Shown here one piece after another: positions 44,068 to 57,200 of a stretch of DNA of 64,000 bases. The notes beneath the pieces are model-generated. The model saw nothing but the letters and a program-made list of their open reading frames with translations, ran no database searches and was not told where the DNA came from. Source of the stretch: Monocercomonoides exilis (taxonomy: Eukaryota; Preaxostyla; Oxymonadida; Polymastigidae). How positions within the stretch are numbered: position 1 is the stretch's first letter; each line of letters starts with the position of its first letter. Location: positions 498,501 to 562,500 of the forward strand of contig LSRY02000012.1 in assembly GCA_001643675.2 (NCBI GenBank), written 5' to 3'. The translations under genes were made by a program, and so were the position numbers.

Positions 44068-46429
44068 TCGTTCTCAATCCATCTCCTCTCTCCAGCAGCA
44101 GCAGCAGAGCGATATTATGTCCTATTCGCCCACCATGTCCCCTTCGCATTCCTTCTTCACTCAGCAAAGCTTTCCTGCCTTGCCTTCTTCACGAAGCCAG
44201 CAGAATCAACAGCAACAAATGCATAGCCAATCTCTTCATCCGCAACAACAACAACAATTGAATGCACAGATGAAAGAAGAAGCGCAGGCAATGATGAGCC
44301 TGAAGCAGCAGGTGAGGCAGTCCCAGCTGCTCCACATGCAGTCACACCAGATGGCTGGCTCATATGTTGGCAGTCTAAACAGCATGAATAACATGAACAA
44401 TATGAACAGCATGAATAACATGAGCAATATGAACTCTTCCAGCAGCAGTCTTTCCTCTGCCATCGCCCCACAGGCCATGCACTCCCTCCAGTTCCCTTCT
44501 TTCTCCCCTATGAGCAACATGAGTGGCATGAGTGGCATGAACAGCATGGGTTCTTCTCCTTCCCCGACCCCTCTCTCTGCTCAATCCAGTTCTTCTGTCT
44601 ATCATCACTCTCAGTCCCCTTCACCTGCCCCTAGCTCTGCTTCTGCTTCTGCCTCTTCTTCTTCTTCTTCTTCTTCTTCTGGTGTTGGTTCTGGTGCTGC
44701 TCCTCCATCCATCGCCCCTTCTGTGCCCATCCCCATCCCTTATCGTGCCTCCTTTCTGGATGTCTCTTCGTTCCCCATCATGTCTTCCCTGCCCCCTCCA
44801 ATTCCTTTGCTCCCTTCTTCTGTTCTCCTCATCCACCAGACTGCTCCTATTGATATACCCTCTACCTCTTTCATCATCAAAATGAGCAAAATCTTCGCAT
44901 CCATCGGCAAAGAGCCCAAGCCCAGCCTCATCATCGCCCTGGACGACGCCATCTGCGAAGAGCAGCATAAGCAGAACATGGCATACACGCACTACAAAAA
45001 GGAGAGGCAGAAGATGAAACTTGCAGCAGCAGCACAAGCAGCAGCACAAGCAGCAGCAGAAGAAAGAGGGGGCAAAAGCATCCAATCGCCATATGCCCAC
45101 CCAATGCAGACGAATGCCCTGGGCAGTGTAAACTCCCCTTCAGTCTCCCCCTCCATCACGCCGACCTCTCCTTCCTCCAGCATCTCCAACCAGACTGGCC
45201 TCTCATCCCCTTCCAGCAGCGAGTCCTTCTATTTGAGCGCCTCTTCACACAGCGTGCTCGCCCAGCCAGACATCATCGACTTCATAGCGAAGTACCTTGT
45301 CATCCAGCGCATTGTGCAGGAGGATGCGACACAGCACAAGAACTACTGCCAGGCGCTGGAGATGACGCAGTCAGCGCTGCTGAAGAAGAGGGTGCTCGAT
45401 GAATGCTACGAATGCGCTAAGACACTCATCTACTACGACTACCCCCAGTCTGACAGCAGCGAGCAGAGAGCAATTTCTGCTTCTTCTCTTTCTTCTTCTT
45501 CCTCTTCTTCTGCCTCTGCCTCAGTCACTCCCTTCTCCCCCGGCCTCTCCTCAGTCACCGCCTCCCCCACCCACTCCCCAACCCCTGTCTCTGCCCACAT
45601 GTCCTCACACCCCACTCTCTCCAGCGGCTACTCCTCAGAAAGAAAACACTTAAGAGCATTGGGACAGTTCATCGGCCTCGCCACCATCGCCAGCAACAAG
45701 CCAATCTTACACCGCTCGCTCGATTTAAAGGGAGTTCTGCTTTATTCCTACCAGACAGGGAAACTGAGCTTCGTGTTTCCCTTTGTCTGCCGCATTCTTC
45801 AGGCCACGCAGTTGTCGAGTGTGTTCACGCTGAAGCAGCCATGGGTCTCAGCCATCTTCGCCTTGTTGAAGGAGATTACTACATTGCCACTGAAGCAGTC
45901 AATCCAGTTCGAATTCAACATGCTCTGCAAAGTGCTCCAGATAAGGCCGATGATGCTGACTCCTGCTTCGCAATCATCTTCTTCCTCTTCCTCGTCTTCT
46001 TCTTTCTCGTCGTCATCATCTTCTTCTTCGATGAAGGAAAAAGAAAAAAGAAAAGATAAAGACAAAACAAAGATCAAAGACGATAAAGATTCATCTTCTC
46101 TTTCTTCCTCCTCTTCCTCATCTTCTTCTTCTTCCTCCTCAAATAGCGATCACTCCCACTCCTCCTCCCTCAAAGACGCCCGCCAAAGAGATGACGGCGA
46201 CTCCGCAAAGGAGAACACACGCTATTCTCTGTCATTGTCCAGCTCTTTGCACGGCAGGCTTCCGATGCTGCCCATCCTCATTCAACAGCGCTGTGAAGAG
46301 ACAAAGAAACTGCTGACAGCTCATCGCATGCAGATCGACCCATCAACAAACCCGGATCTCGAGTGGGGGACTGTTAGCTCTGCGTTGAAGGCACTTTCGG
46401 CTGCTTCTGCTTCTTCTTCTTCTTCTTCG

Positions 46430-46460
<31 letters not shown>

Positions 46461-49400
46461 CTTCTTCTTCTGCTTCTGCTTCTGCATCTCCATCTCCTTC
46501 TCCCATGCCTTCTTCCATGTCACCTTCTCCTTCTCCTGTCTCGTCTCAATCACCTTCTTCCTCTTCCTCCTCTTCTTCTGCCTCTTCTTCTTCTTCTTCT
46601 CTCTCAGCTTATCCTCCTTCTCCTGCTTCATCCACCTCTCCTCTCCAAGCAAATGGGCAGACATTTGCTCCTCAGATGGGCATAACAGCTGCTTCTTTAT
46701 CTTCTTCTTCCTCTTCCTCCTCCTCCTCTTCTTCTTCTTCTTCTTCTTCTTCTTCTCATGGCCATTCTCACTCACACACACATCAGCATTCATCAACCAG
46801 CTTCTTGTCCACTTTATCTCCACTTGCTTTGTCTCTCATCAAAACTAACTTTGGCTATCCCACACGTTCTTCTTCTCGCTCAAAGAGTTCTTCTTCTTCT
46901 TCTTCTTCTGTTCAAGGCGCATTATCATCAGCAGCAGGAAGTGTAAGCTCTCCTTCTTTGCATCCATCTCATTCACAATCATCATCATCTTCTTCTTCTT
47001 CTTCTTCTTCTTCTTCTTCTCAGTCTTCTCTTCCAAACATCTCTTTATCACTTGCTGCTCAGCCATACACACCTTCTGCAATCGCATTCCAGCAATCACT
47101 TTCTTCATCATCTAATTCTTCTTCTTCCTCCTCCTCCTCTTCTTCTTCTTCTTCTTCTTCTTCTTCTTCTTCTCTTTCGCATTCAGACAATCATTTCGTC
47201 ACTCCACCTCTTCCTCTATCTGCTTCAGACATTTCATCATCATCATCTACTTCTTCTTCTTCTTCCTCCTCTTTTTCTTCTGCCTCAAAGCAATCATCAT
47301 CATCATCATCACAGATTCCCTTGCGCACTTCATCTGCTTCTGATATCTCTTCAAACAAAACAGAGCAACAATTGTCATCTTCTTCTGCTTCTGCTTCTTC
47401 TGCTCTGTCTCATCAGCAGCATCTCTCTCTAACCTCAGCTGCTCCTTCTGAACTTGCACAATCTTCAGCTTCCATCCAGCCACTCACTTCCACCGCTGCT
47501 CCTGCTTTTGTTCCTTCTTCGCTCTCTTCTGCTTCTTCTTCTGCTGGTCAAAATGCTTCTATTGCCTCCTCTTCCTGTGCTCCTTCCTCTTCGTCATCGT
47601 CTTCATCTGGCCGCATATCTTCCAATTCCATGGCACCTCCATCCAACCTACCTGCTTCCATTCCTTCCACTTCCTCTTCTTCCTCTTCCTCTTCTTCCTC
47701 TACTCCTCCCTCTCAACCTTCCACCACCGCCACCACCACCACCTCCTCCTCCTCCATCCGCGATCCACTCACAATGGCGCAGCTGCTGAATGTACCTGGC
47801 TTCGTCTCCTTCATCGAGCACCACTGGGCACGCATGGCAGAGTCCCTCGCACACGACATCGATTTAATGACAGTCCGTGTCGTCTTCTCTGCAATGAACG
47901 AGGTCGTTCTGAAGGACTTTGCATTCCTTCCATATGTGGCAGCCACTCCTAATCAGTCTCCCTCGCTCCATTCCCTCCCTTCTCCTGCTCCTTCCTCTGC
48001 CCCCATCTCCACCGACCAGCCACTCGTCGACAACGCCTCTCTGTTTGCCCACGCTGTCGCTGCTGAGTTTGCCCAGGCGACGTGTCATCCTTATCTCCTC
48101 AGCCAGGGCACCCAGCTGATCACTGCGCTTTTGTCTGAGCCCGAGGCCTGTGTGAAGAACATCATCCAGTTTGAGGCTGAGAAGAGGAAAGTTAGGTTGA
48201 GAAAGGAGAGAGGGGAAGCTGCTGTTGCTAACTGGGATGCGGTTGCTGCTGTGTCATCGTTGATCCCTTTCCAACAGACAGTCGATGCTATCAACCAGAA
48301 CAGAGAGGCATTGGTGAGCACATTCCTCGGCCAATACACTGCATTCTTTGAGAAGCACATTGTCGATGCGACGCTGAAGGACATCACACGCACATTACCT
48401 CAGAAATTGGAGTATGCGCTTTCAATGAGAAAAGCAATGAAATACAGCTACACTTCAGCCTCTGCTGCACTTCAAAGCGCAGAAAACGCTGCTTCTCAGC
48501 CTCCTCCACACCCTTACAACCCAACATTGTTCGTAGTTGACCCCTTCATCACCAGTTTGGCATGGCTTCCGTTTATTCCCTCACAGTTCCGACCAGATTT
48601 CACAGTGCCCCGCACAAAGCAGCTGTTGTTGTATGTGTACCATTCATATGCTCAGCAGCATCTGGCGCTGTCTGCTCGGTTGACTGTTGAAGTGGACAGA
48701 GTTATCGCGTCAGGCACGCCGATGGGGCTGCGTATACAGAACATGATCCAGCAGATGCAGACATTCAAAGAGAAAGAAGCCAAGAAGCTGAGAGACGCGA
48801 AAGAAGAAAGCTCATCCAGCGCCTCTGCAGCGTCGTCTGCAGACAATCGCTCCTCTTCTGAGGAGAAGAAAGAGCAAGGCCTCACACCACCCGTGTCTCC
48901 TGTGCAGTTCACAGCACCCACATCGTCCACTCCTCCAGCAGCTGCTGTGCAAGTGCCCACGCCTTCTGCATCTCCTCCAACACCTCAGCAGTCGTCCCCT
49001 TCAGTCACACTGTTCCTCTCTGCTTTCCCACCAGCAGCTGATCCAATCAGCCCGATGGCATTTCGTGCAATGCCTTCTTCCCTTCGCACTGAGTTTAAGA
49101 ACTACGTGTTCAATCTGTTCAACACAGTTGTGAGCAAATGTGTGGTCAGGCTGCAGGAGCTGGATGTGATCACAGAGCAGATGCTGTGGTTGGCCATTGA
49201 TACACAGCTGTTCAAGAAGGAGCTGTCTATTTTGGTGCAGATGCGGAGAGAGCGGGAGGAGAGATGGCGTTTGAACCAGGAAAGAAACAGGCTCCTTTCA
49301 GAACTTGCAACTCTTTCACAGAAAGTGGCATCAGAAGCGCAACCAAGTGCACAGCTGGCAAATGAAGTGCGGAATATTTCAGAGCAGATTGAGCGGATCA

Positions 49401-52400
49401 AGATGGCGATTCAGCAGCTTCCAGACACACACCTTCCGTCTTACAGCACTTTGACTGACCCAGTTCTCATAGCTCTGCTTGAGCAGCCATTTATTTCTCC
49501 ATCAGTTGGCAGCATTCTGGACAGATGTCTGTTTGACCATCTGCTTTCGCTCCACAGCGAGTTAAGTGCATCGTCCATTCTCTCGACAGAACAGCGGAAC
49601 ATTCAACAGAAGCAGACGATGGCAAAGATCGCACCAGCAATCGACGAGGCATCACGCAAATGCTTCGATTTAGCCACAAAAGTGGCATCATACCAAGCAC
49701 CTCAGGCAGCTTCTACTAACAATTCGTCAGCTGCACCACATCCAACATCATCTTCTTCGTTTTCTCCAGGAGCATTCAATGAAGCTGTTAGTATTGTAAT
49801 CTACATGCGCAACATGGCTGTCTCCACACTTGTTCTGCGGATCGCTCGTGAGATGCTGACTGGCCTTCCTCCATTTGTTGTTGTTATGCCCTCAAAGCAG
49901 CTCCCCAGTGACTGTGTGCACATAAAAAGTGCCAATAATTCTCCTGTCCCTCAGTCTGCAGAGTTGCGAGACAAGAAGACAACCACATCTTCGACTCGTT
50001 TGGACACAGAGAATGTCATTGCCATCACTCGCTCAAGACCAAAACTTCCGCCTGTTGACGAGGCACAGCTGGCTGCACAAGGCATCGACGTAGCACAACT
50101 TCTGTCCCGTTCTGCACAACATCTTCCATCCCTTCCCTCACTGGAATGTGTCATCAGTTCAGTTAGAGACACACACATTGACTGTCGAAGACAATTACTG
50201 GAGCAACTTCACGCACTTGCTCCACAGGCTGTATTGCAGGCGGTCTTTCATGCAGCAGAGTGTGAGGGATGTGGTGTGTCTTCAGCTGCATCTGCTGTTA
50301 AACAGACTGTTTCATCACATTCATCGCAATCACCTTATTCCTCCATTCCATCTCCAGCAAGAATCGCTCCAAAAGTGCTGATATCGAAGATTCCATTCAA
50401 AATAGCAGAACCAGCACCATCTCAGACGAATGAACAAGGAATGGATGCTCAATCACAGCTGAAGACTTACGAATATCACAAGAAACTGACACAGCACCAG
50501 AGGCATCTTTGGATGTGGTATAGACAGACGCACCAAGAACAAGCACTTATTCATCTGTTTGCCCGATGCTTGCTGTCTCCCTCTGAGTATTTTGCAACGC
50601 TCTCCAATCAACTTCGGCACATTTGGAATGATGCATTTGCTGTGACCAGCTCTCCAGCTGAGTCACCTGCTTCAGCCTCAGCGCCTCATACAACCCAATC
50701 AGCAAGACTGGCACATTCAACCACAGTTGTTACAAGGAACATTCCGTATTTGCTGAATGCTTTGGAGTTTGTGTACTTCTTCCTGGTGCACTTCAGCAAG
50801 ACTACCGACAAGCAATCCATTGCACAGGGCGATCCATCTGCTCTTGGTGTTCAACAGTCTCATCCATATCTCAAAGCATCGCATTCACTTGTGGATGTTG
50901 TGATTGCCATTCTTCATTCTTGGAGATCAATTCTGGTCACACCAGCGATTTCGGCTGTGCTGCGCTCGACTCGTGGTGCTTTGATTCCACGCAGCAGGCC
51001 AAATGGCAATGCAGACTCGACAGACACAAACGAAAGCGAATCTGACGAGGAAAGCGAAGAAGCACAGTCTTCTCGCCAAGGTCCGTCTGCGTTTGATTTG
51101 CTCAATGAAATCCTGGGTGCCATTCATGCTGTTGTGATACGTGTGATTGCGCTGCTGCAGGAAGACAGGCTGATTGGCGAAGGACAAGCACGTTTGCTCT
51201 TGCAGCAGATTCAGATGCCTACTGAAGAGGATATACGAGCAGCAGAGCTGGCAGCATACACTTCTCGAATGAATGCACTGAACCAAGCAGCAAACGAGAA
51301 ATCAGCACAAAATGCTGATTCTTTGTCGCAAGAAAACAAAATAGCACAAAAGATGGGAGAACAAGCGAATGAAGGAAAGGAAAATTCACTCAATCAAAGG
51401 CAGGAGTCACACAAAAGTGGAGAAATCAATGAAAATCGCCAAGATGCTTCTTCAAGAGGAGGAGATGAAAAAACAGCTGATGGTGATGATACAGATTCAA
51501 AAACAAGAAAGCAGCATGGCAGGCAACACAACTCATTGTCAAATGATACGGAAAGCATATCGACTGTAGATAATGATAATTACGAGAACGCAAAACATGA
51601 CAACAAAGAAGGAGAATCGAGTGAAGAAGAAAGCGGATCAGAAGAAGAAGAGTCAGATGAATCCGACGAGCTGCTTTCCCAGTCGCGTCTGATGCATCTT
51701 TATGATCTCAACTTCCCTTCATACATTGAAAGAGCACAAATGATGCGCCTGCGATCATCATCTCCTGGCTCACCCACAAGCGAAGAGACATCGTCGTTTC
51801 TTGAGGACAAAGAGCACGATTCAAGTTACAGCAACGAAGGCAGCAGCAGCGATGAGGAGACAGGCAGCAGTTTCTATGAAGAAAACTACGAATCGTCGAA
51901 ATTGCACAATTCTCACTTGGGAAGAAGCCCTCACCGCCGCTTCTCGGAATCTCCGCTTCGTCTGGCCAGCAATGATACCATTCCTGCAGAACGTTCGTCT
52001 CTTTCATCTTCAAGCCAAAGGCACAGATTACACAGCATCAAATTGAAGCAGGCGCTTTCACCAGAAGAAGCAACGCTGCTTATTTCATTGTATGCTGACT
52101 GGGTATCAGCCATCTCTGTTCGCTCGCCACACACAACGCTTCCTTCCAGCACTTCAACAGCAGATGAATCACAAAAGCACAGCTTCAGTTCGATAATACC
52201 AATTGTACTGAATCCAACAACAAAGGATATTTCATTTTTCTCTCTGCTTCAGGCCAATCATTTCCTTCCCGAGTTTTCAGTAAATGGAATTATTGAGCCA
52301 AAATGCTCTTTCCAGATCATTTTCAGAGTGCTTTATTCACTTTGTGTACATCGGTGCTTGGAATCTCTACATAACACTTCGAATGAGAAAGCTCACACAA

Positions 52401-53812
52401 AATCAGAGAAGTCAAATGGTGCAGAAAATCCAAGCTCAAAGAAAGAAGCACCACAAAAGGGAGAAAGCGAATTTTCATTGGAAAGCTCAAAATTGGATGA
52501 TACAATGGATGCCTTGAATAACTACGCTTACATCGATTCATTCGTTCGCTTTGTGCTGCTGTTTGCATCATACACAATATACAAAGACCACACTCACTCA
52601 AGCATTGTCGAAGCTCGCCGTGCGAACTCAATAGATGATGCTGCCTTGAAAGCTTCTGGTTTATCCTTCAGGCCGCCTCGCTCTCCAACTCCTCGCGAGG
52701 GAAGTTCGTCTGTTTCTCCGTCTTCTCCTTGTCTCTTAACAGCAGATGAGAAGCAGGCAAATCGCAGAGCATCATTATCCAGTCTGTCGCCTTCACTTAC
52801 TTCGATCAGTGATGAAGAGGTTGCTGACATTGACGCCCTTGAGGATATACAAGATCCCTCGCTTTTGGCTTCTTCAGCCCAAAGTCAAGCATCAAAGGCC
52901 AGCTGCATCTCATCATCAAACTTCCCTTCGTTTACTTCCAGAATTGCTTCTCCTTTCTTCTTTTCAGTTGTATCAGCTTCTCTATCTGTTGTATGTGATG
53001 CTATCCACTCTGCTCACAACACCTCTGCAGACACTTTTGACCAACGGCCTTTCTTCCGCACTTTGTCTGTTCTTTTCTCTGTTCTGCTGCAACTGCTTCC
53101 TCCGTCTTTTGCATTTTCTCCGTCTTCTCCTGTTTTATTAGCTGAAGATGACACTGAAGCATCTCACACTCATGAAAAGCCAAAGCAAAAACTTGTCCGC
53201 ACAATCCCAACAGCTCCTTTGACTGTTCCTCAGATGGAGGCTTTCAAGCAAGCAGAGTCCGTTCTCACAGCTTATCTGTCGTTATTCACAACCACACTGC
53301 ACTATGTATCTCCTGTGTCAATCCCTGCTTTTGTCTTCTCATTCATCACACTCCTTTTCAATTCCCAGTTTATTGACAGACTTGCACATCCATCGCTTAG
53401 CTTCAAGAAAAGAATTGTTACACTTTCATCAGATATTCCAAATGAAGCAGCAGCTAATGATGAAAGTGCTGTTGAAGCAAAGGATAACACAAACAAAAAT
53501 GATGATAGTTCAAACAATCACAAAATGACTCTTTTCTTCCCTTCTTTATCGCGCAATAATCAAAATTGGGAATCTATTGAAGTTTTGCTTCACTCTTTAT
53601 TCACATTCATTTCACAGCTGGAGCAGTCAGAAGAATCTGGCAAAGCGAGCCTTCCTCTGACAACATTCATTGCCTCTGTTGTATCTTCACTTCGCGAACT
53701 TAAATCAAACCATCCTCTTTGCTTTGCTGCTATTGCTCCATATCTTGTTGACTCAGTCCCTCAAAACAATTCTGAGCTTGCTGCAATATTCGCTGAATAC
53801 TTAAATCAGTAA
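37951..53812 (+). CDS. CNOT1: CNOT1/NOT1, scaffold of the CCR4-NOT deadenylase complex
   Basis: NOT1 is the platform on which the CAF1/CCR4 deadenylases and NOT modules assemble for mRNA decay. Exon 1 37951-38049 starts MERQKQIVLSHLKYIITQ and joins in phase to a single 15.6-kb exon 38219-53812, giving about 5,230 residues (human about 2,380). Order of domains: N-terminal HEAT helices (1-900); TTP-binding HEAT domain about 1500-1660 (TVNRHFQQYFN, LHFLPQFP); CAF1-binding MIF4G about 2250-2620 (LRALGQFIGLATIASNKPILH, within two pieces); DUF3819 about 3210-3480 (MNEVVLKDFAF); NOT1 C-terminal region about 4640-5230 (ISLYADWV, IDSFVRFVLLF). Between them lie very long polyserine, Gln- and Asn/Met-rich linkers. 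The C-terminus seems to stop before the last roughly 250 residues of the family. Introns only at the 5' end. Confidence 0.93.
43792..43822 (+). repeat. Polyglutamine tract in CNOT1
   Basis: A run of about nine Gln codons, CAG and CAA mixed, inside a Ser/Gln-rich linker. TAA and TAG are not used for Gln, which supports the standard code. Confidence 0.75.
44381..44549 (+). repeat. Met-Asn/Met-Ser-Gly hexanucleotide repeats in CNOT1
   Basis: 44381-44434 repeats AACATGAA-like hexamers and reads alternating Met, Asn and Ser (MNNMNNMNSMNNMSNMN). 44510-44549 repeats MSxM/SGM units. Both are in a disordered linker ahead of the MIF4G domain. Internal tandem duplication is the likely origin. Confidence 0.7.
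46410..46470 (+). repeat. Polyserine-coding TCN repeat in CNOT1
   Basis: About 20 consecutive Ser codons, with a pure (TCA)n block of about ten units flanked by TCT and TCG codons. The pure block suggests recent slippage within an older tract. Related tracts in this gene lie near 42210-42262, 42533-42603, 43622-43675, 43934-44066, 45971-46035 and 46696-46755. Confidence 0.85.
47117..47174 (+). repeat. Polyserine-coding TCT/TCC repeat in CNOT1
   Basis: About 19 Ser codons, starting with TCC units and ending with a pure TCT run. It belongs to the linker between the MIF4G and DUF3819 regions, where Ser exceeds half of residues. Confidence 0.85.
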
Positions 53813-54223
53813 ATTCTTATTGTTGCATGAATTTTTGACCCGTTAGATATTGTTTAATCATCTTTTTCAAAAAATAAAAATAAAAATTATTATATTTTTT
53901 TTTCATTATTTTTGTGTTTTCCCCTGAGTGTAGATTATCTATGCAGGGAATCACGCAACACTTCACATTTATCAAACAAGGATTGAAACAAAAAGAAATA
54001 AAACAGAGTGTGTAACCCCAAAAATGACAAAAGAAAAATGACGGGTTAAGAAAAAACTCAAATAAAAAGCAACAAAACTTCAAAAATTATAACATTTCTT
54101 TTACAGATAATGTTCAACAAATTTCTTTTAAAAATTGAAAGAAAGAAAAGAGAAACCGGATTATTTCATTTGTTTTCTCAAAAGCAGATATTTTTATGTG
54201 ATTCAATTCGAATCTGCTTCTCT
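53813..54223. other. Spacer between convergent CNOT1 and NT-C2 genes
   Basis: 411 bp between two stop codons facing each other. A GTAAATT donor-like sequence overlaps the CNOT1 stop. Splicing it to the AG at about 53932 yields only 30 unrelated residues, so it is not taken as an extra exon. No other feature was seen. Confidence 0.65.
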
Positions 54224-57200
54224 TCATGAAGTAGAATGCTCAGAAGGAAGAGCCAACGGAATTGGAGGGGTCGTTGGTGGAGTCTGTTGGTTCATCGAAG
54301 AAGACAGAGAAGAATTCGGAGTAAAGGTAGAGGAAGAAGAGGAAGAGGAGGAAGAAGAAGAAGAAGAAGAAGAAGAAAGAGGAGTAGAAGAGTTGGATAC
54401 TGCAGTCATCTGATATGAAGTGGACAAAGAGGAATTTGAAGAAAGCGTTGAATGAAGAGAATAAGGATGTGGCTGGAAGATCAGTGACTCCGAAGACGAC
54501 GAATGCGACGGCACAGTGAACAGCGAAGGCGACTGTGATGCAGATGCAGAAGGTGTGTCTGGCTTTGTAGAAGAGAGCGAATCCAAAATGGAGGAATACG
54601 ACTGGGGCAGCGCAGACTGGTGTGAGAGGCTGACCTGAGGAGAAGGGAAAAGAGAGGGTAATTGCTGATACGTAGAAGAAGTGCTCGACTTCTTCAGCGA
54701 GGCAGAATTAACACCCGCACAGGAGTCAAAGAGGGAAGCAGAGGATGATGCTGAAGAAGACAGAGTTGAGCTGGTTGATGCAGTTGCAGTACCAAACGGG
54801 AAGCAGTCAGGAAACTCTCTCTCAACAACACTCAGAACAGAAGTGGCAATGCGGAGGTCCTCCATTCGCGTTGCTTGGTTGTCCATCTTCAGCTTGACTG
54901 GGTCGGGGGTCTGATAAAAAGGTGTTGTATCGTCTTGCACAGAGTCAACAAGAGAGGCAAAGCTAAGTGCTGCAGACACTGCTCGCTGATATGTCTTCCT
55001 CTGCTGTGTTAAGTGTGTGGTGCATTCATCTAACATCTCTCCATTCATCATTTGGCTTCTAATTCCTGTACTTAAATTATGTGACAATTCATTTTGTATC
55101 TGTTTCTGTTTCCTCTTCAAATGCTTCCATCGATTTTCAGTTGCTGATTCATCGATATCGAGTACAAAAAGATCGTCCGAGCTCGCATCTTCATCGTCTT
55201 CATCTTCATCTTCGTCATCATCAGCAACATCCTCTTCTTCTTCTTCTTCAGCATCAACTTCATTATTTTTCATTCTATTTTCATCTGCTGAATTGTCAAG
55301 AAGATTATGGTCTTGCATGTCATAAAATCTTTGTATTCTTTCTTGAATGTACTTTTCATAATACGAAAGTGGTTCTCTAAAACTTGCTTCTCCGAGCATA
55401 AGCTTCATCATCTGTGTGTAATTGATGCTTTTTATGTCTTTCTTCGCAGAGTCGTAATCTTCATTCAGTACTAGTTCCTTGAAAGCGCCTTCTCTTGTGC
55501 CCGACTGGAGTGGAATGGCAACAGACGAGGCAGATGCTGTCGCATTCATCAGCACCTGCACTGGCTGCAGTGGAGATGACGCAGTTGGAGAAGACGAAAC
55601 AGCAGGCGGACGATGCTCTGCAGCAGAAGTCAGACTCTTCTGCAGTTGGGGTGTGGGTGTGGAAGATGGAAGAGACGGAGACAAGAGTGGGAGTGGTGCA
55701 AGTGAAGCAGACAAAGGCTCAATCTGAAGATTGTTGACTGAAGATGAGGTTGTAGCAATCGATTGAGTTGAGGCACATGCGGTCGCTAAAGACAGAGGGA
55801 CAGAAGGAGCAATCCCAGAAGAAGCTTTCCATTCAGGCTGAGAGTCGTCTTTAAAGAGCTGGCTATCAGAATTTGAGTTATTTGATCTCAATGAAGATGT
55901 GCAGCTTAGAAGAGTCGGAGTGGTTGAAGGATAAGGAGAATGCTGAGCATTATCAATCCCAGATGCAGATGCAGATGCAGATGTCGAAGACGAGGGAAGA
56001 GAAGGAGAAGAAGAAGAAGATGATGATGATGATGAATAAGGAGGAGGTGACGTGGTAGTATTTAATTGAGCTGATGAAGTGGATGAATTGATTGTCGGTT
56101 TTAATGGAGGAAAAGAGGAAGCAGGCAAAGTTGAATGAAGCTCCGAAGGAGAACTCGAATTTGGAACCAACGAAACAGCTGGCGACTGAGAATACGACTG
56201 CCCTGATGCTGGAGTGGGCAATGGAGTAGGTGAGAGTGAAGGAGGAAGAGAAGGTGTCGAGCTCTTTGAAGGGGTACGCTCTGGATCTGAGGAGCTGGAA
56301 AGAGCGCCGAATGGCGGAGAAAGAGTTGTAACTGAAAGCACAGAACTTGTCTGCGGAGAAATTGCAGAAAGCTGCGCAGATGGAGATAGCACATTTGCGT
56401 TGCCTGTGCTTGGTGTTGCGTTTGAGGGGAAATACGAAAAGGAGTTTGTCCGAGGAACTCCCAATGATTCAGGGTTTCCTGAATCCAGCAAGTTCATTTG
56501 AGATTGATACATCAACTGATCAGGGGATTGAGACGTTTGCGGTGCTGTTCGAGAATGGAGCATTGCTTTCTTTTTGTCGGCTTCTTTTTGCTGCGATGCT
56601 CTCTTTTGTCTTGTTTTCTCCTCTTCCTCCAAAGATTTCATTAATTCAGTAGCTGCTTTATTTAGGTCAAAAGTCATGTCCTCATCTGAGTCAGTAATGT
56701 ATGATGATGGTGTTAGTAAAGATTTATTTGATATTGAAAGATTGCTATGTTCTGTAAAACTGTTTCCAAGAAGATTTGAATTGTCATCTTCTGAAATTGT
56801 ATCAAGGTTAGAAGCCACCGAATTTCTTATTCTTCTATCTGTTGAATAAGTCTCTGGAAGTGTTTGACATTTATAAATCGACACTCCGCCTGTTTGTTTC
56901 ATTTGAATTTGAACAACGAGAAGTGCATTTGTCTTTGAATTATCAAGAGCATATGGCCGAGGTATTTGTAGAGAAACAATTGGAAAATATGCTAAATTAA
57001 TGGACACAATTCCAATTCTTTCAAAGTTACTTTTGGCTTTCTGCCTACGAACAGAAAGACGAAGAATTGAATCTGACAATACTCCATTTTTCTTTATGTC
57101 AATTTTAACATCAAAAGAAAATTTCTCATTCCAAGACACCTTTTAAGGATAAAAATAAATACCGTAATCAGATAAAAAATATTAAATGAAATACATACTC

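Noticed and set aside
46410-47174. CRISPR-like or tandem satellite array
   Set aside because: The periodicity is three bases and coding. There are no unique spacers.
53809-54020. Possible extra 3' exon of CNOT1 through the GTAAATT at its stop
   Set aside because: Joining to the AG near 53932 gives about 30 Lys/Gln-rich residues with no likeness to the missing NOT1 helices.
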